From contig OV884011.1 of assembly GCA_930367205.1 (NCBI GenBank), positions 168,589,226 to 168,653,225 on the forward strand: 64,000 nt of DNA, read 5' to 3'. Positions 21,451-32,769 of the stretch are shown here, piece by piece; the first letter of the stretch is position 1, and every line of letters starts with the position of its first letter. Position numbers and translations under genes: made by a program. This DNA is from Acanthosoma haemorrhoidale (taxonomy: Eukaryota > Arthropoda > Insecta > Hemiptera > Acanthosomatidae). The notes beneath the pieces are model-generated. The model searched no databases. It was not told where the DNA came from and worked only from the letters and a program-made list of their open reading frames with translations.

Positions 21451-21812
21451 AGCTGCCTGATGGCAATGAATTCATCCAACCTAGACATATCAAATGTTTC
21501 GACTCCCTGCAATACTTGACAAACCCGGTGTTTAACACGATAACCGCTCCGTTCCCCCATCGATGGCAGGACGCTGTCGCGGCTGGAACGCTCTAGTTTT
21601 AGGTTTTAGTTTGTAAGTTTTTTCTCCCACATATTAAACTGAAGGTGAGCCCCATCATCTAGATTTGTATTCATGTTATTTTCCTATTAACTTCAATCTG
21701 ATTTTATGTAACCCAACCTCCTTCAGATGCATCTGCGCATAGCAGAAAGAGGAGAAAATTTGTCAATTATTTTGTTCATATTGTTCATATTTTTACACAT
21801 TGTAATAAAAAA
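21451..21812 (+). mobile_element. LINE-B 3' end (B2)
   Basis: The 3' terminal part of LINE-B shares AGACATATCAAATG, GACAAACCCGGTGTTTAACA, CCCATCGATGGCAGGACGC, GGTGAGCCCCATCA and the CTGCGCATAGCAGAAAGAGG terminus. It has an A-rich tail near 21806. This is the subfamily with GATGCATCTGCGCAT, as at 55842-56818. Confidence 0.8.
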
Positions 21813-23330
21813 AACATGAAACATGTGTTTTACATATTATTTTTTTATTTAAATTTTTTATTACATGCTTCTTGCATTGGAGGATAATTAAGTATGATTG
21901 TAAGTATAATTATGTATACATATACATGAATATATCTAAAAAACAGCTACAACTACTAAATAGTGCTGTCAACAGGCACGCCATTATTAATACACAAGAT
22001 GTTATATCCAAGCGTAACCGAAAATGTTGGAAGCCAATTCTTGTCTTTAACATTCTCTGAAAGGCAATAATTAGTAGTAACGCGTGTAATCCATTGAACT
22101 ATCGACTTAGATATTGTGTTCGATCCGGATTTCAAGACATTCGGCGATGAGGAAATCATGTGGTCAAGTTACATTTCAGGCTCAGAGTGTATTTTTTCTG
22201 TGGATATGTTGTTTATTGGCTACCATGATCATTTATGTAACGTTTTCACTAACTATCAATCCGTAATTAAGTTGATATGGTTATGTCTTTGTTCATTTGG
22301 TTCAATGAATGACTATTTCCGTACATAAAACAAACGTACTATAAATAGTACGTGGTGCTATAAATCATAGATTTGGTATAACAGACTGGTCTAGTATATA
22401 TCAGACTGCAGCTGAAGACAATTAAAGACGATCTATTCTCAATGACATATATATATATATTACTCACTACCCAGGAATATATTCTGAATATGATCTGTAG
22501 GGTTTGGAGTCTTGTCAGGACAGAGGTAAGTGGGTATTGGTAATATGAGTGTCTTGTAAAGTATTGCCGTACAGGTGAGTTTTAGTGACGTATGCCTATC
22601 TGCAGTTGCTGTACTTGTACTTTGTACGTAGTGTTTAGTCTCCAGCTGTGTCCTGTAGAGGTAGCGAACGCACTGATCCTTCGCGTTCCACGTTGTCTTA
22701 TAATACCTGCGTAATTTGAATATTCTTCAATTCATACAAATTTCGAGTTATTATGCTGTAGCTTTTTATTTAATCATATTTTTAAATCAGGAAGATCCTC
22801 AATTGACTTACTCCTGAAGTTTTGTGATGGAAGCTTAGTTGGTTTCTCTTTGGCACAGAATTATGATGTCATCTGCTAACATTACCTAAGTTACCAGGGA
22901 CCCTCAAATAAAAGATACAAACCATTAATCCATCTCCCTTCATGAACTATATATTTCGGTGATTGTAAAAGCTAAAATATCCAGCAAGCCACGGCATTGT
23001 GGAGCAAGAATTGGTATTGAGTGGCTGAGGTCATCACTTCAGATGTACGTGCAGGAGTGGGTACCATACAGTGCCAACAACTTCAAATTCAAAACATCCA
23101 ATAGTTGATAACTAGTAAAAATTCTTTTTTTTTTGTTAGGAAAAATAGAACTAAAATTTGTAAATATTTGTTTTAAAATGTTCTTGGTATAAGTTATGAA
23201 CACTATCATTGTTATTACATGGCTTTTAGATTCTACATGTATGTCTTTTGACCTAAGTACCTTGTAATACTAATCCTGGCTAACGGGATGGACAACATAT
23301 CTGTAATTGGTTGTCAGTATTGGATGGGTT
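21813..23330. other. No gene recognised
   Basis: Short frames only (e.g. 21872-22060, 22116-22328). There is an (AT)n run at 22446-22460. Donor-like GTAAGT/GTGAGT motifs near 22527 and 22571 have no matching exons that I can define. Confidence 0.4.
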
Positions 23331-23570
23331 AGTAGTTTTTAGTATGTAAGTCTTCCCATATTGTAAACCGAAGGTGAGCCCCATCACCTAGTCCAGTCTA
23401 TTGATTTGTAATTTTAACTTTAAAAAGATAACTGTTTTTGTATTTTCTATCCTCCTTACAAAGCATATGTTATGCAGAAAAAGGAGCCATTAATCACCAA
23501 TTTATAATATTGTTATTGTTCATAATTTTCTAAAAATGTTTGAAAGAAGGGGTTGAGAAAAAAAAAAAAA
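23331..23570 (+). mobile_element. LINE-B 3' end (B3)
   Basis: A short 5'-truncated copy: TTAGTATGTAAG, GTAAACCGAAGGTGAGCCCC, GTTATGCAGAAAAAGGAGCC and a tail of 13 A. It belongs to the second LINE-B subfamily (GCAGAAAAAGGAGCC terminus), like 35276-35775. Confidence 0.78.
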
Positions 23571-25048
23571 TTAGGTCTTCTTCTTTCCTGGCTCTATCAA
23601 CTGAGTAAAAGTTGTATTAAAATAAATAATAATTTCACATATTGCCATATAAGAGATCGCTGGGAGTATAATTTGGAAACGTTTTTTTGTTTTGTTGTTT
23701 CAGAAGTTAAACTTTATTGTTTAATGTTATTATCACTCGTAAATTCCATAAAACTATATCTACTATTCGTTGTATTTGCTATGTGGCATTTTATCTCTAG
23801 CCTGTTGTGATAGAATGTGAAGTTAGTTGCATAAATTGTCTATATCAACTTATATTTATCTTCAATTACATGGTCCTAATTGAGTCGGTCACAATCCTTG
23901 GCTAATAAAGTGTTATATCCACCCTGCAAACCATATTATAACTTAATGTCAATGCTCATAAATATAATAATTCAAAGTCTAATTGGACTATTTGTTGTTT
24001 TGGTAGTTCATCAACGGGATGATGGGTATTCTAACTTTTATAAATGTTTATTGAATATCAATGGATAACCTGATGGCGATGTATCGATATAGACATTTGA
24101 GAATGCAAATTAATTGTTGAATGAATTCAGGGTAGTATATTAAAAAAAATCAACAATTTGTGGGCAGACAATGATTTAAATTTATATATAAATGTAGTCT
24201 ACATTTTTCATTACTGTCATATTGAAAATGAATCGATTTCTCAAAGAAACTAATTCAATTTCATAAAGCATGGGAAAATCCACTTATTCTATGTCTGTGT
24301 TGAATTTTGATTGTTACTAACTGAGGAATCTCAAATGAGGACATATTATTTAGCTACCAAGGGTACACAATGTGACTTAACGATCCAAATCCTCGATGGT
24401 AAAGTTTGAGAGAGTGAGATGTGGACTGTCCTTGGCTATTACCTCAACCAGGCTAAGACATGATGACCTGTGGAGGCACAAGCAGACAATGGGTGGGTGG
24501 TAAGACCCTTCGGTGTGTGGTCCTGCGAGGTGTGGGGTCTCCATACTCCTGCCTCCTCCTTCAATATCTGGAGCGGTCATTACCATGATGAAGGGCCGAT
24601 AGAGCGTAATAACTAATCAGAAATGGCACTGGAGCTGAGAGGCTATCAACCAAAGTCACGTTTATTAACAACCGACGGGCTTTATTTCATCTTTCAACTT
24701 ATCTTTGAATCAACATTAAATTATGAATTAACGTTTACTTCAGAAAAACCTCTCGAAGAATTACCATTGAAAGAGACATTTTTTATTTTTAAATAGGAAT
24801 TTAAACTTCAACCAATTTTAAAGCATCGAATAATTTAGGTTTTTTTAGGTGTGACTATTATACTGTGCGGAACCGCATTCCATCTCTTGTCTATGAAATT
24901 TAGGATTTGAAATACGAAATGCAGGGGAAATGGAAAAAGATAATAGCAAATTATTATCTAAAATAATCTTATATTTAATCACATCGACGTTTCGCCATCA
25001 TATCTGGCATTTTCAAGGTCAAAAAAAAGACTTATTCATACATTTCCA
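23571..25048. other. No gene recognised; short repeat piece
   Basis: No coding frames of note. Around 24985-25022, the motif CGACGTTTCG...CATATCTGGCATTTTCAAGGTC recurs inverted at about 28020-28055. The minus frame 24377-24586 matches nothing I know. Confidence 0.4.
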
Positions 25049-25923
25049 CGAGGGCGTACCCAAAATAAACCGAACTAATTTTGTACAAAGTGATTTATTT
25101 AATTTATTTTTTTTAAAACATTTAATCTCTCGTTCAAAGTAGTCTCCATTGGATTCAATATTTTATTTCACAGTTCAAAACATTTTTTAAATTGATCTTT
25201 TGCGATGCCAGACAGCGCCTACGTTGTATCTGTATTTACTTCTACAACGTACGCCAAACGCTTTCCTTTCAGGTCCCTTTTCATTCGGGGAAATAAAAAG
25301 ATGTCGAAGGGGTCTAAATCAGTGAAAAGGGAGGATAGGGCGCAGTGCTCATACCATTTTTGGTCAAAAATTGGCGCACAGAGAGGGCTGTGAGGAACAA
25401 ATTTTGCAGACATTCTTCTAATCCCCATATATTCACTTAAAATTCGCTGTACTGAACTCCAAGTCACTCCAGATTTCTCCTTAACTTCTTTGATGGTCCG
25501 TCGTCGATCGTTGTTCCTTTCGTTCGGGCCGTCGAAGGACGTCCAGAGTGAGGTTGATCATTAATTGACATTTCCCCACTTTTAAAACGGAAAACCACTC
25601 AAAAACTCGTATTCTCCCCATATCGTTATCCTTGTAAACCGCTTTTAACGCTTCAAGTGCCAGTGTTCCGCAACAGGAAGCAAAATGAAAAGCACGGCCC
25701 CTCGCTGTTCGCACGAAAATCAGCCATCACAAAAACGAGCGCGCAAAACAACTGTCATAAATAAATTGACACAAGCATAACGGAATCTTCTCCAGTGATA
25801 ATAGCGCTTGGCATGCTGACTGGTGAAAAGTAGCTTTGCACGGTCCTACCGGCGAAACCTAATACTATAATCTCCACCACATATCATACAACATCAGTTC
25901 GGCTTCTTTTGGGTACGCCCTCG
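25049..25923 (-). mobile_element. Internally deleted mariner with both TIRs
   Basis: An 875-bp element. Terminal inverted repeats of about 28 bp, CGAGGGCGTACCCAAAA..AA, lie at 25049-25076 and 25896-25923. TA follows on the right; the left flank is CA, a decayed TA. The interior encodes the N-terminal DNA-binding part (MGRIRVFEWFS near 25620) and then TWSSVQRILSE and SAKFVP (about 25465-25390). It then jumps to the C-terminal FLFPRMKRDLKGKR. The same deletion junction occurs at 4149-4430, so the deletion predates the spread of these copies. It cannot encode active transposase but might be mobilised in trans. Confidence 0.87.
25230..25714 (-). pseudogene. Mariner transposase, deletion derivative
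   Basis: Two frames (25714-25481 and 25467-25219) carry the helix-turn-helix region and a C-terminal catalytic fragment. The central domain with the first two catalytic aspartates is missing, and frameshifts separate the rest. It is homologous to the fragment at 4149-4430. Confidence 0.8.
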
Positions 25924-25925
25924 TA

Positions 25926-26203
25926 ATTCTTTAGATTTTTTAGGTTTTCATATGTTCTTAAGAACACTGTTTCACATACCAGCACTTTACCAGCGCAATA
26001 AATTCAAAAGAATAATATTGAGCTACTACTATTATTATAACAAGTTAGAGGCCGTCATGTTAGCGGATCTAAAAACTTTTTTTTTATAATATCGTGAAGC
26101 CATCATAAATTGTTATAGTGTAAAAAATCTTTTCTAAATAATTTGACCACGAAGTATAATAATATTATAATAAAAAAAGTATTTTGAGTCCCATCTGTTC
26201 TTG
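25926..26203. other. AT-rich flank, nothing recognised
   Basis: Contains GTTCTTAAGAACACTGTTTCAC, which resembles part of the D repeat at 27780-27810. Otherwise featureless. Confidence 0.35.
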
Positions 26204-26876
26204 TAGGAGATTAGAGGGTAACTGACTGTAACCCTTAACCAATGCTAAGGATTATATACTTGATGACGGTTCTTACTACTGAGCTATCTTACTCCATATC
26301 TGATAAGTATGTGCCCCGACAGTGTACTATGTTCTGGAGACGAGGGTAGGTATTATAGGTAGTTTACGTGGTCTTGGAATGACCACGAATTCATAATCGG
26401 TATTGTAAAGGTAGGTGAAAATCCGGAACCCAAAGGCGAGTGTGAACCGGAGAGAGGCAGACTGGATCGCTGGGGGAGACGCTACTAGGTACAGTTTGTA
26501 GAGCCCCAGAGACCGTCGTCCGCATGGAAGGGATACCTTCCAAGGATGTGTTAGTTTTACCGAGACGAAGGAGGAGAATCCCACTAGGAAGGTGTGGGGT
26601 CTGACAACGCTGGACTAAAACATAGGTTAGGGAAGAGTGATGCAGAGGTAGTTCATTAAGAAAGCCATGGATCGAGTAGAACAGCAAGCGCCAATGCAGA
26701 GTGAGAGAGAGAGAGCATTGTTCACTTCAGGTGCTGGGTTCCAAATGAATGGAAAAAGCTCCGAATTTCGGCCTTATATAGGCAGGTCAGAGGCGGGGAC
26801 TATGTCCGCGCCCTCTCGTGAGGTCTCGTCTCGCTCGCCTGTGTCGTGGACCAGTTCTCCCGCTCTTAACTGACGC
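26204..26876 (-). repeat. Gypsy-type LTR-like segment (H)
   Basis: A ~673-bp segment with TG...CA limits. Its left part (26204-26350) resembles the G1 LTR in order and sequence: GATGACGG, TTACT, ACTCCAT, GATAAGTATGTGCCCCGACA and TGTACTATGTTC. On the minus strand a TATATAAGG box (26774-26780) follows a GC-rich upstream region, as in an LTR promoter. No matching 5-bp duplication was found at these limits, so the exact ends may be off. Frames inside (26327-26687) look spurious. Confidence 0.58.
26774..26780 (-). promoter_or_regulatory. TATA box in LTR-like segment H
   Basis: The minus strand reads CTATATAAGGCC within a GC-rich context, the expected U3 promoter element of an LTR. Confidence 0.5.
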
Positions 26877-26972
26877 ATGAAGGTGTTATTATTAAAATAT
26901 GTAAACGTAGGCCGGTGTTTTCTGGTCCGAGAAGAGGGGAACGTTTATTTATTTGTGGCGAAGAAGTTAGTA

Positions 26973-27206
26973 CAGCAAGCTCAATATAGATACTTATTTT
27001 CTTTAATCTTTGATTTTCAGGACCTATGGTACGTGAAACGTTATCAATAAGAAGAAATGAAAAATGACATAACTTAAGCAACATACATTGTCCCACAAAC
27101 AAAGAATATTAGAAAAATTCTAATATTTGCCTCCTAATAGAATTCTTAATTAGAATAGAATTATTTAGGCTTTCAACTCTTTTTAATTAATGTTAAACGT
27201 TTTTAG
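26973..27206 (-). repeat. Family D inverted repeat, left arm
   Basis: Reverse-complement homology to 27644-27866. Shared motifs are ATTAATTAAAAAGAGTTGA, ATTAGGAGGCAA-type, CAATGTATGTTGCTTAA-type, TTTCACGTACCATAGGTCCT and AAAGAAAATAAG. Frames in both arms share CI/MLLKL and SRTIGP, reflecting the DNA homology rather than a proven protein. Confidence 0.65.
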
Positions 27207-27643
27207 TAATTAGTGGTAATTTCATTTGTGTTCAGTCCAGATAAGCTGTTCCCTAGCAACTTACAAACAGTTTATAGAGATGTTGCTCCCCGAGTTGCTC
27301 AAAGAAGCATGTGTGTACAACAAACCGGTCATCTCTCTGCTCTGTCACTCACGGCCGACCTGATCCGGGTCTGCGATTGCCCTGTAATGGAATTTACATA
27401 TGGAATATGCTCGGGTTGCATATTTTGCTCCGACCGTCTTCAACTAAAGCAACATCACGGGCTAATTGCTCGACTGAATAAACCATTATTCAAATTACAA
27501 TTAAAATTAAAAAAAAAAACTTTTGGTAAATTTCTAGATATGAGTTACATAAGAAATCATAATAGAAATGTTCGTATAATTTATTAATAAACGTTTTTTG
27601 ATATTTATTGGGGTTTCCCTTCATATTCATAGCCCCTCATCAC
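27207..27643. other. Spacer between D arms
   Basis: About 440 bp with a 124-codon plus-strand frame (27213-27587) that has no recognisable domain and a lysine-rich AT-biased end. I doubt it is a gene. Confidence 0.35.
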
Positions 27644-27866
27644 TGAAAATGTTTAATATTAATTAAAAAAGAGTTGACAGCCGAAATAATCCTATTAGGA
27701 AGCAATTATCTAAATTTTTCTAAGTGGACCATTTTTTTGGGGGGGCAGTGTATATTGCTTAAATTAAGTACTTTTTCGTTTGTTCTTAAGAACTCTCTTT
27801 CACGTACCATAGGTCCTGCAAATCAAAATCTAAAGAAAATAAGGAATTTATATTCAGCTGTTGGCA
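27644..27866 (+). repeat. Family D inverted repeat, right arm
   Basis: Partner of 26973-27206 in opposite orientation. An 11-base G run lies downstream at 27923-27933. Either two independent insertions of one element or a fold-back transposon. Confidence 0.65.
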
Positions 27867-27889
27867 TTTTACATTAAAATTACTCCAGA

Positions 27890-30800
27890 CCTACAACTTA
27901 AAACTCACACACTTGAACAAGAGGGGGGGGGGGTTCTCATTTGTATTAGGTAGCAAATATTTGAATTTTTCCAAGTGCGCCAATTTTTCCATGGGTATTG
28001 TGTAAAATTGTAAATTTCTTGACCTTGAAAATGCTAGATATGATGAGGAAACGTCGGTCCCCACTGCGCATATGATAAAAAATATAATATTTATTTTGGA
28101 GACTAATTGGCCATTTTCATTTTCCACCTGCACATCTTATACCAGAAGTCTCAACTTCAGCCAGAAGATAGATAAGAAATGGATTTATTAAATATTGACG
28201 TTTAACCTCGACGAATTTTCAATAGGACATTTTAACCGGAGCGTTTTTACGCATAATAGCATAAAATTAAATTACCATTCAGTTCTTAACTTTCTCTAAA
28301 GTTGCGTAACTTCCTGTTCGTCTCCACCGAAGCGGAAGGAATGCCGCCATTTCCAAATGGGTTGGAAAAAAGAGCGGAGGACCGAAACCGAACTGTTTTT
28401 AACGCTTTTTCCTCAGTTTCCAATACATCACCACCTATATGGAAATAATATAGCTAACTACATTCCTTTATATATTAGTGTATCAGATATAAGAATTACA
28501 GATTTAATACATAATAAGGCAGCATTTTAACAAATCAACCCATTTGTGAGTTAAAGCGTAACAAAACAAAAAGCGTTGGTTATATTAGATTACGAAAAAG
28601 ATACTTATGAATAAATTGTTATTGGTTTGGTATTATTGGTAGTACCACTCATTTTTTGCCAAGTTGCTGTACTAGATTTAGTGATGTGCTTAAATTCCCT
28701 TTAAAAGTTCTACTGTGTTCTTGAAGCCAATAAATGCACAATGCGTACCTCAATTTTTCATTTATACTATTTTTGCATCTGACAAACTGAAACATAATGC
28801 AACGGTGGACATCTAACCTAATCGTTCAGTGACAAGTGGCAGATGGACTCCTCTAGGGGCTTAAATTATTGGTCCACTCGGATGATATGAGGCTTTGCAG
28901 ATTTGTAAGGGAAAAGGGAATTGGTGGACCTTTTTTGCGTCAATGAATGCCACCAGTACCTCGTGTCTAAGTACCTATTAGACACCGCAAGATAAGTTTT
29001 GTCTTGGACCAATATCGATATCAGCTGTAATTATTCGTCTATGTAACATTGTTGCATGCTATTATTGCATGCAGTCCTTCAAAGTTGATAATATGAAACA
29101 ATAGTGAACTTGTAAATAGCTCCTCTGGTTTCTTGTTTATTAAAAAAATAAAGACTTGTGACTGGAGATACTTGGAGATGGGTAGAGAATGCAGCGATGA
29201 AGAAGCAGACAAGATGCTGCACTATGAGAGAGGAATGCACGGCCAGTCTGACCTTTCACCAGAACCCGTTTTCGTCCTCCTCCACATGGCGATGGTGCAT
29301 CTGAAGCAGGAGGTAGCGCTGTCTCTGTGTTCCATCGAGAACCTTCTACTTCTTGCAGGCCCGTCCGTGGCGCCACCTCTCGATGCCTAATGGCTAAGCA
29401 ATATATCAAGCTTCGGGTGTGAGCGAACTTTTGGAAAAATGAACTATTGTGGTTATATGCTTTCTTGTTAATTACATGTTAACAATATTTAAATAACGAA
29501 CCAAAAGACAGAGGACATTTCTTATAATTTACGTTTTAATTTTTAGTAGGCATTATCGTCGAATCAATTAAAACGTTCCTCTAAAATATTCTAGGTCTGG
29601 TAGTGTATTTCTCCTTAATGGTACTTAAACTTAGACCATACTTTCGGACCTTACACATTTTTAAAAGTTCAATAATGGGTGTGGTGAAAAAAAAACTAAT
29701 GTTTTAGGAAATAGGAAGGGGTTGTGAATGTGATGAACCAAAACAGTCAATAATAAATTATGAAAGCCAATATGGGTACCAAGCCACAGTACGATTCCAA
29801 AAGGCCAAGTTCTTTGACATTGTATGGAGATTATTGAGAAGATGTGTATGAAGTATAAATCACATGATAGCAAGATGCTGTGAACATAAGCTATATGCTA
29901 GAGGATTCTAGAGATAGGGGGGACAAATGTTTGGATTGCGTCAGAAGGAGGTTTGTCATTGCAGCCGCTTCGTCTTGGAGTGTAATGTTGAGTCTTTATC
30001 AGTTATTCAAAAGAGAATATGTTTTACTAGACTTTCAGGGGTTGAAGAGTTGAATGTAAGGTTCTTAGCTAACGATTTTCTCGCTAATGTCACTAATTCT
30101 CCAAGATAACTTTCTAACAGAGCTCTTCTGGTACATCCGGGGACAACCCGAAACAAGATAACAAAATCAGTACAAAAACATTCACATTAAGTCGTGGGAT
30201 GTCTCCACCCGTATCAGTCGTCAATAACCTTACCATTGAGAAGGACAAAATAACATCTAGGACTTACAATGGACAATACTCACATTATTGTACTTGACAA
30301 GCACTCACAACTGGCCATAACGGTGAAACCCATTTGAGCATGTGGGGCATAGATATGCGAACATGTAAATCCCACATCATGACATTACAGAGATACCGAG
30401 ATTCCAATACAAAGTACTGCTACGATCGGTGAATGAATGACTTACTGCGTATCGATACACTAATATATCTGATATCATTCCAGTGGTCATTTCCTTTGCG
30501 CAAATTCCTGCCAACTGTACTTGGACATGGATGACCTGCACTCAAGACGAATACAACCATTTCGCGACAAAGGATTTTTCTAAGTAATCTCAGTCAAGTT
30601 TAGGTCAGGCATGTGGCCAGACATGACCATAGAGCAAACTACCATTACTCGATGAATGGAGGACGTGCTATTACGGACAGTGTTCTTGTTAATTGGGCTT
30701 TGTCTATGCTTGCCATAATGGATCTTTGCAAATTGAAAAATTTTGCCGCGTAATTTTTACCACCACATAGGAATTTGCCGATGCCCGGTTGTCCAGGATT

Positions 30801-31901
30801 CGAAGATTTGACTCAGATGTACAGAAGTCCATCAATCAGTCCACAAGATTTTTGACATATGACCCCTTTCTTATTAGATAAACCATCATGTATGCACTGT
30901 AATCATACGGGGTGATATCATTAAACGCCACCTAGCTTATGGGATTTATTATATCAATAAATGTTAACTCAGATTCACTTATTCGCCAAACTCATGATTT
31001 CTATGCTTTGCACCGCTGGCACAAAAGCAAAACTTAATGCTCTAAAACTTTCATTCGATAATTTTTTTTTCCATTTAGAATAGCCGTCTTCAAGGTAAAA
31101 TCGATTAAAATGAGTACATTTTCAAATATATTTTTTAATGCAAAGTTGCAAATCGCGCGTTTTTCGACTGTTTCTAACGTTTGAGGTATTCATATTACGC
31201 AGAATTTCATGTTGTTTAATTTATAATAGAATAAAATTTTCACTATGGTGCGCTGTGTAAAAGTTAGAGGTCGAAAAGTCCGAAAATTAAACCAGGGTAC
31301 CCATTATCTACCAATGCTTTAATTATGAAAAAATTTATCTTGGAACATACATAAATATATGTAAATAAATGATTAATTACAATACAAAATGAAAGTTTTC
31401 TGGTTTTTAGACAAATAAAAAATAAATAAATGAAACCATTTGTGAATCAAAAAACAGTAATACAAACAACATTATCTGGCCAAACATGTATTATGTATGT
31501 GTTATAAAGATATGAGGTAGAACAAAACTGCATTTCAAGGATTAAGTTATTATCTATCACCTTTATGAGATAGGTGATATGTATTCAATAATGTAAATTG
31601 ATTTTAAAGTTGTTTCCTTGGCATATGGTTGTTGGCATTGACTGCTGCTGGAGGAAATGAGATACATATGACCACAACATGTGTTTTAATACCACAACTA
31701 GGCCAGCCTTATTGAATATTGCGATATGCTTTAGATTGTAAAGGCAGTTTATAAAATATAATATTATATATATAATATATTTCTTTGGACCTCGACCCTC
31801 CCCCCTTTCAAACACCACAATTCTCCTCAAAGGTCACGAAATGTGAGATAACACTGTTACATGTTTGATCACTGACGTGTAAAGTAAAAATTTATGTATA
31901 A
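27890..31901. other. Long stretch without recognisable genes
   Basis: Four kilobases of AT-rich DNA. The motif at about 28020-28055 is the inverted partner of 24985-25022. The segment 29160-29395 is GC-richer and has overlapping frames on both strands, but no domain is recognised. The segment 30500-31300 looks like worn transposon sequence, yet I cannot assign a family. Confidence 0.4.
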
Positions 31902-32745
31902 AACAACTTCATTATGATACAATTACAATCTGCCTCATTAGGCAATAAGTAATTGTGATAAATGTTTTCATTCATACCATACTCACAATTTTCATTCGCT
32001 CATTTATACAGTATTTACAAACATCCCAGAGACCTCCCTCGCATGCGAAAGAGGAAGCAGAGTCTGAGGAAGTCCACCACGCTCCTCCGTAAGCCGCGTC
32101 ACCGGATACGAGCCAGTGGAAGCTGACGAAGAACACGAGAGACACATACTCTCAGGAAATGATTGGAGAAACTGGTTATTGCCAGGACTCCCACTGTTAT
32201 GCATTTATAGCCGGTCACGAGGCCACTGCTGTTTTAGTCTCCGAGGAGGGTTCTAGGGATGAGTGGTGCAGTGCAATGACTGTGCTAGGGGTGAAGGGTG
32301 GTTGGATAGGTTACTATGGAATTTTATGAACTTGGAAGGGATGAGTTCGAGATGTAAGTTTTTCAAGACTTTAGATTGAATGGATTGAATACTCTTGATG
32401 TTCGACTTTTTTACTGTCCCCCATAGCTCTGTTTCGTATGTCCAGATTGGCTTAGGTGTAACTTTGCGAGTTAGTAATTTATTTTCTATTGAGAGATGGG
32501 ATGTCCTTTGAAGTAGTCTGTACAGTTGTCCAAAGCGACTGTTTAGCTCTTGTATTATTTATAGCTTCGTATGTGGGTTCCAGGTCAGCCGTTTGTCGAG
32601 ATGAAAGCCTACTAACGAAAGTACCATACTAACTCGGATACAGGGAGAGGAATGGAATTTAAAAAAACTAGTGGACAAGACTAAAGTGAAAGTAATACAG
32701 CAATAAGAATAGGTGAAGAGACTGTGAATGTGGGGTAAGTGGCGA
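31902..32745 (-). mobile_element. LINE-A copy with internal deletions (A4)
   Basis: Begins with the family 3' end (AACAACTTCATTATGATA...) and follows the 3' UTR and the C-terminal reverse-transcriptase region up to about 32690. A piece resembling 17206-17245 of the complete copy is then joined on, meaning an internal deletion. Relative to A1 it also lacks a segment near 32350-32370. The minus frame 32559-32759 preserves VGFHLDKRLTWNPHTKL. It abuts the LINE-B copy at 32770. Confidence 0.8.
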
Positions 32746-32769
32746 CTGGAATTTGTCATGCCTTATTCT

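Noticed and set aside
27213..27587. 124-codon plus-strand frame between the D repeat arms
   Set aside because: No recognised domain, lysine/asparagine-rich end from AT-rich sequence, no splice or regulatory support.
29133..29409. 85- and 89-codon frames on opposite strands
   Set aside because: Fully overlapping, no domain recognised, no second line of evidence.
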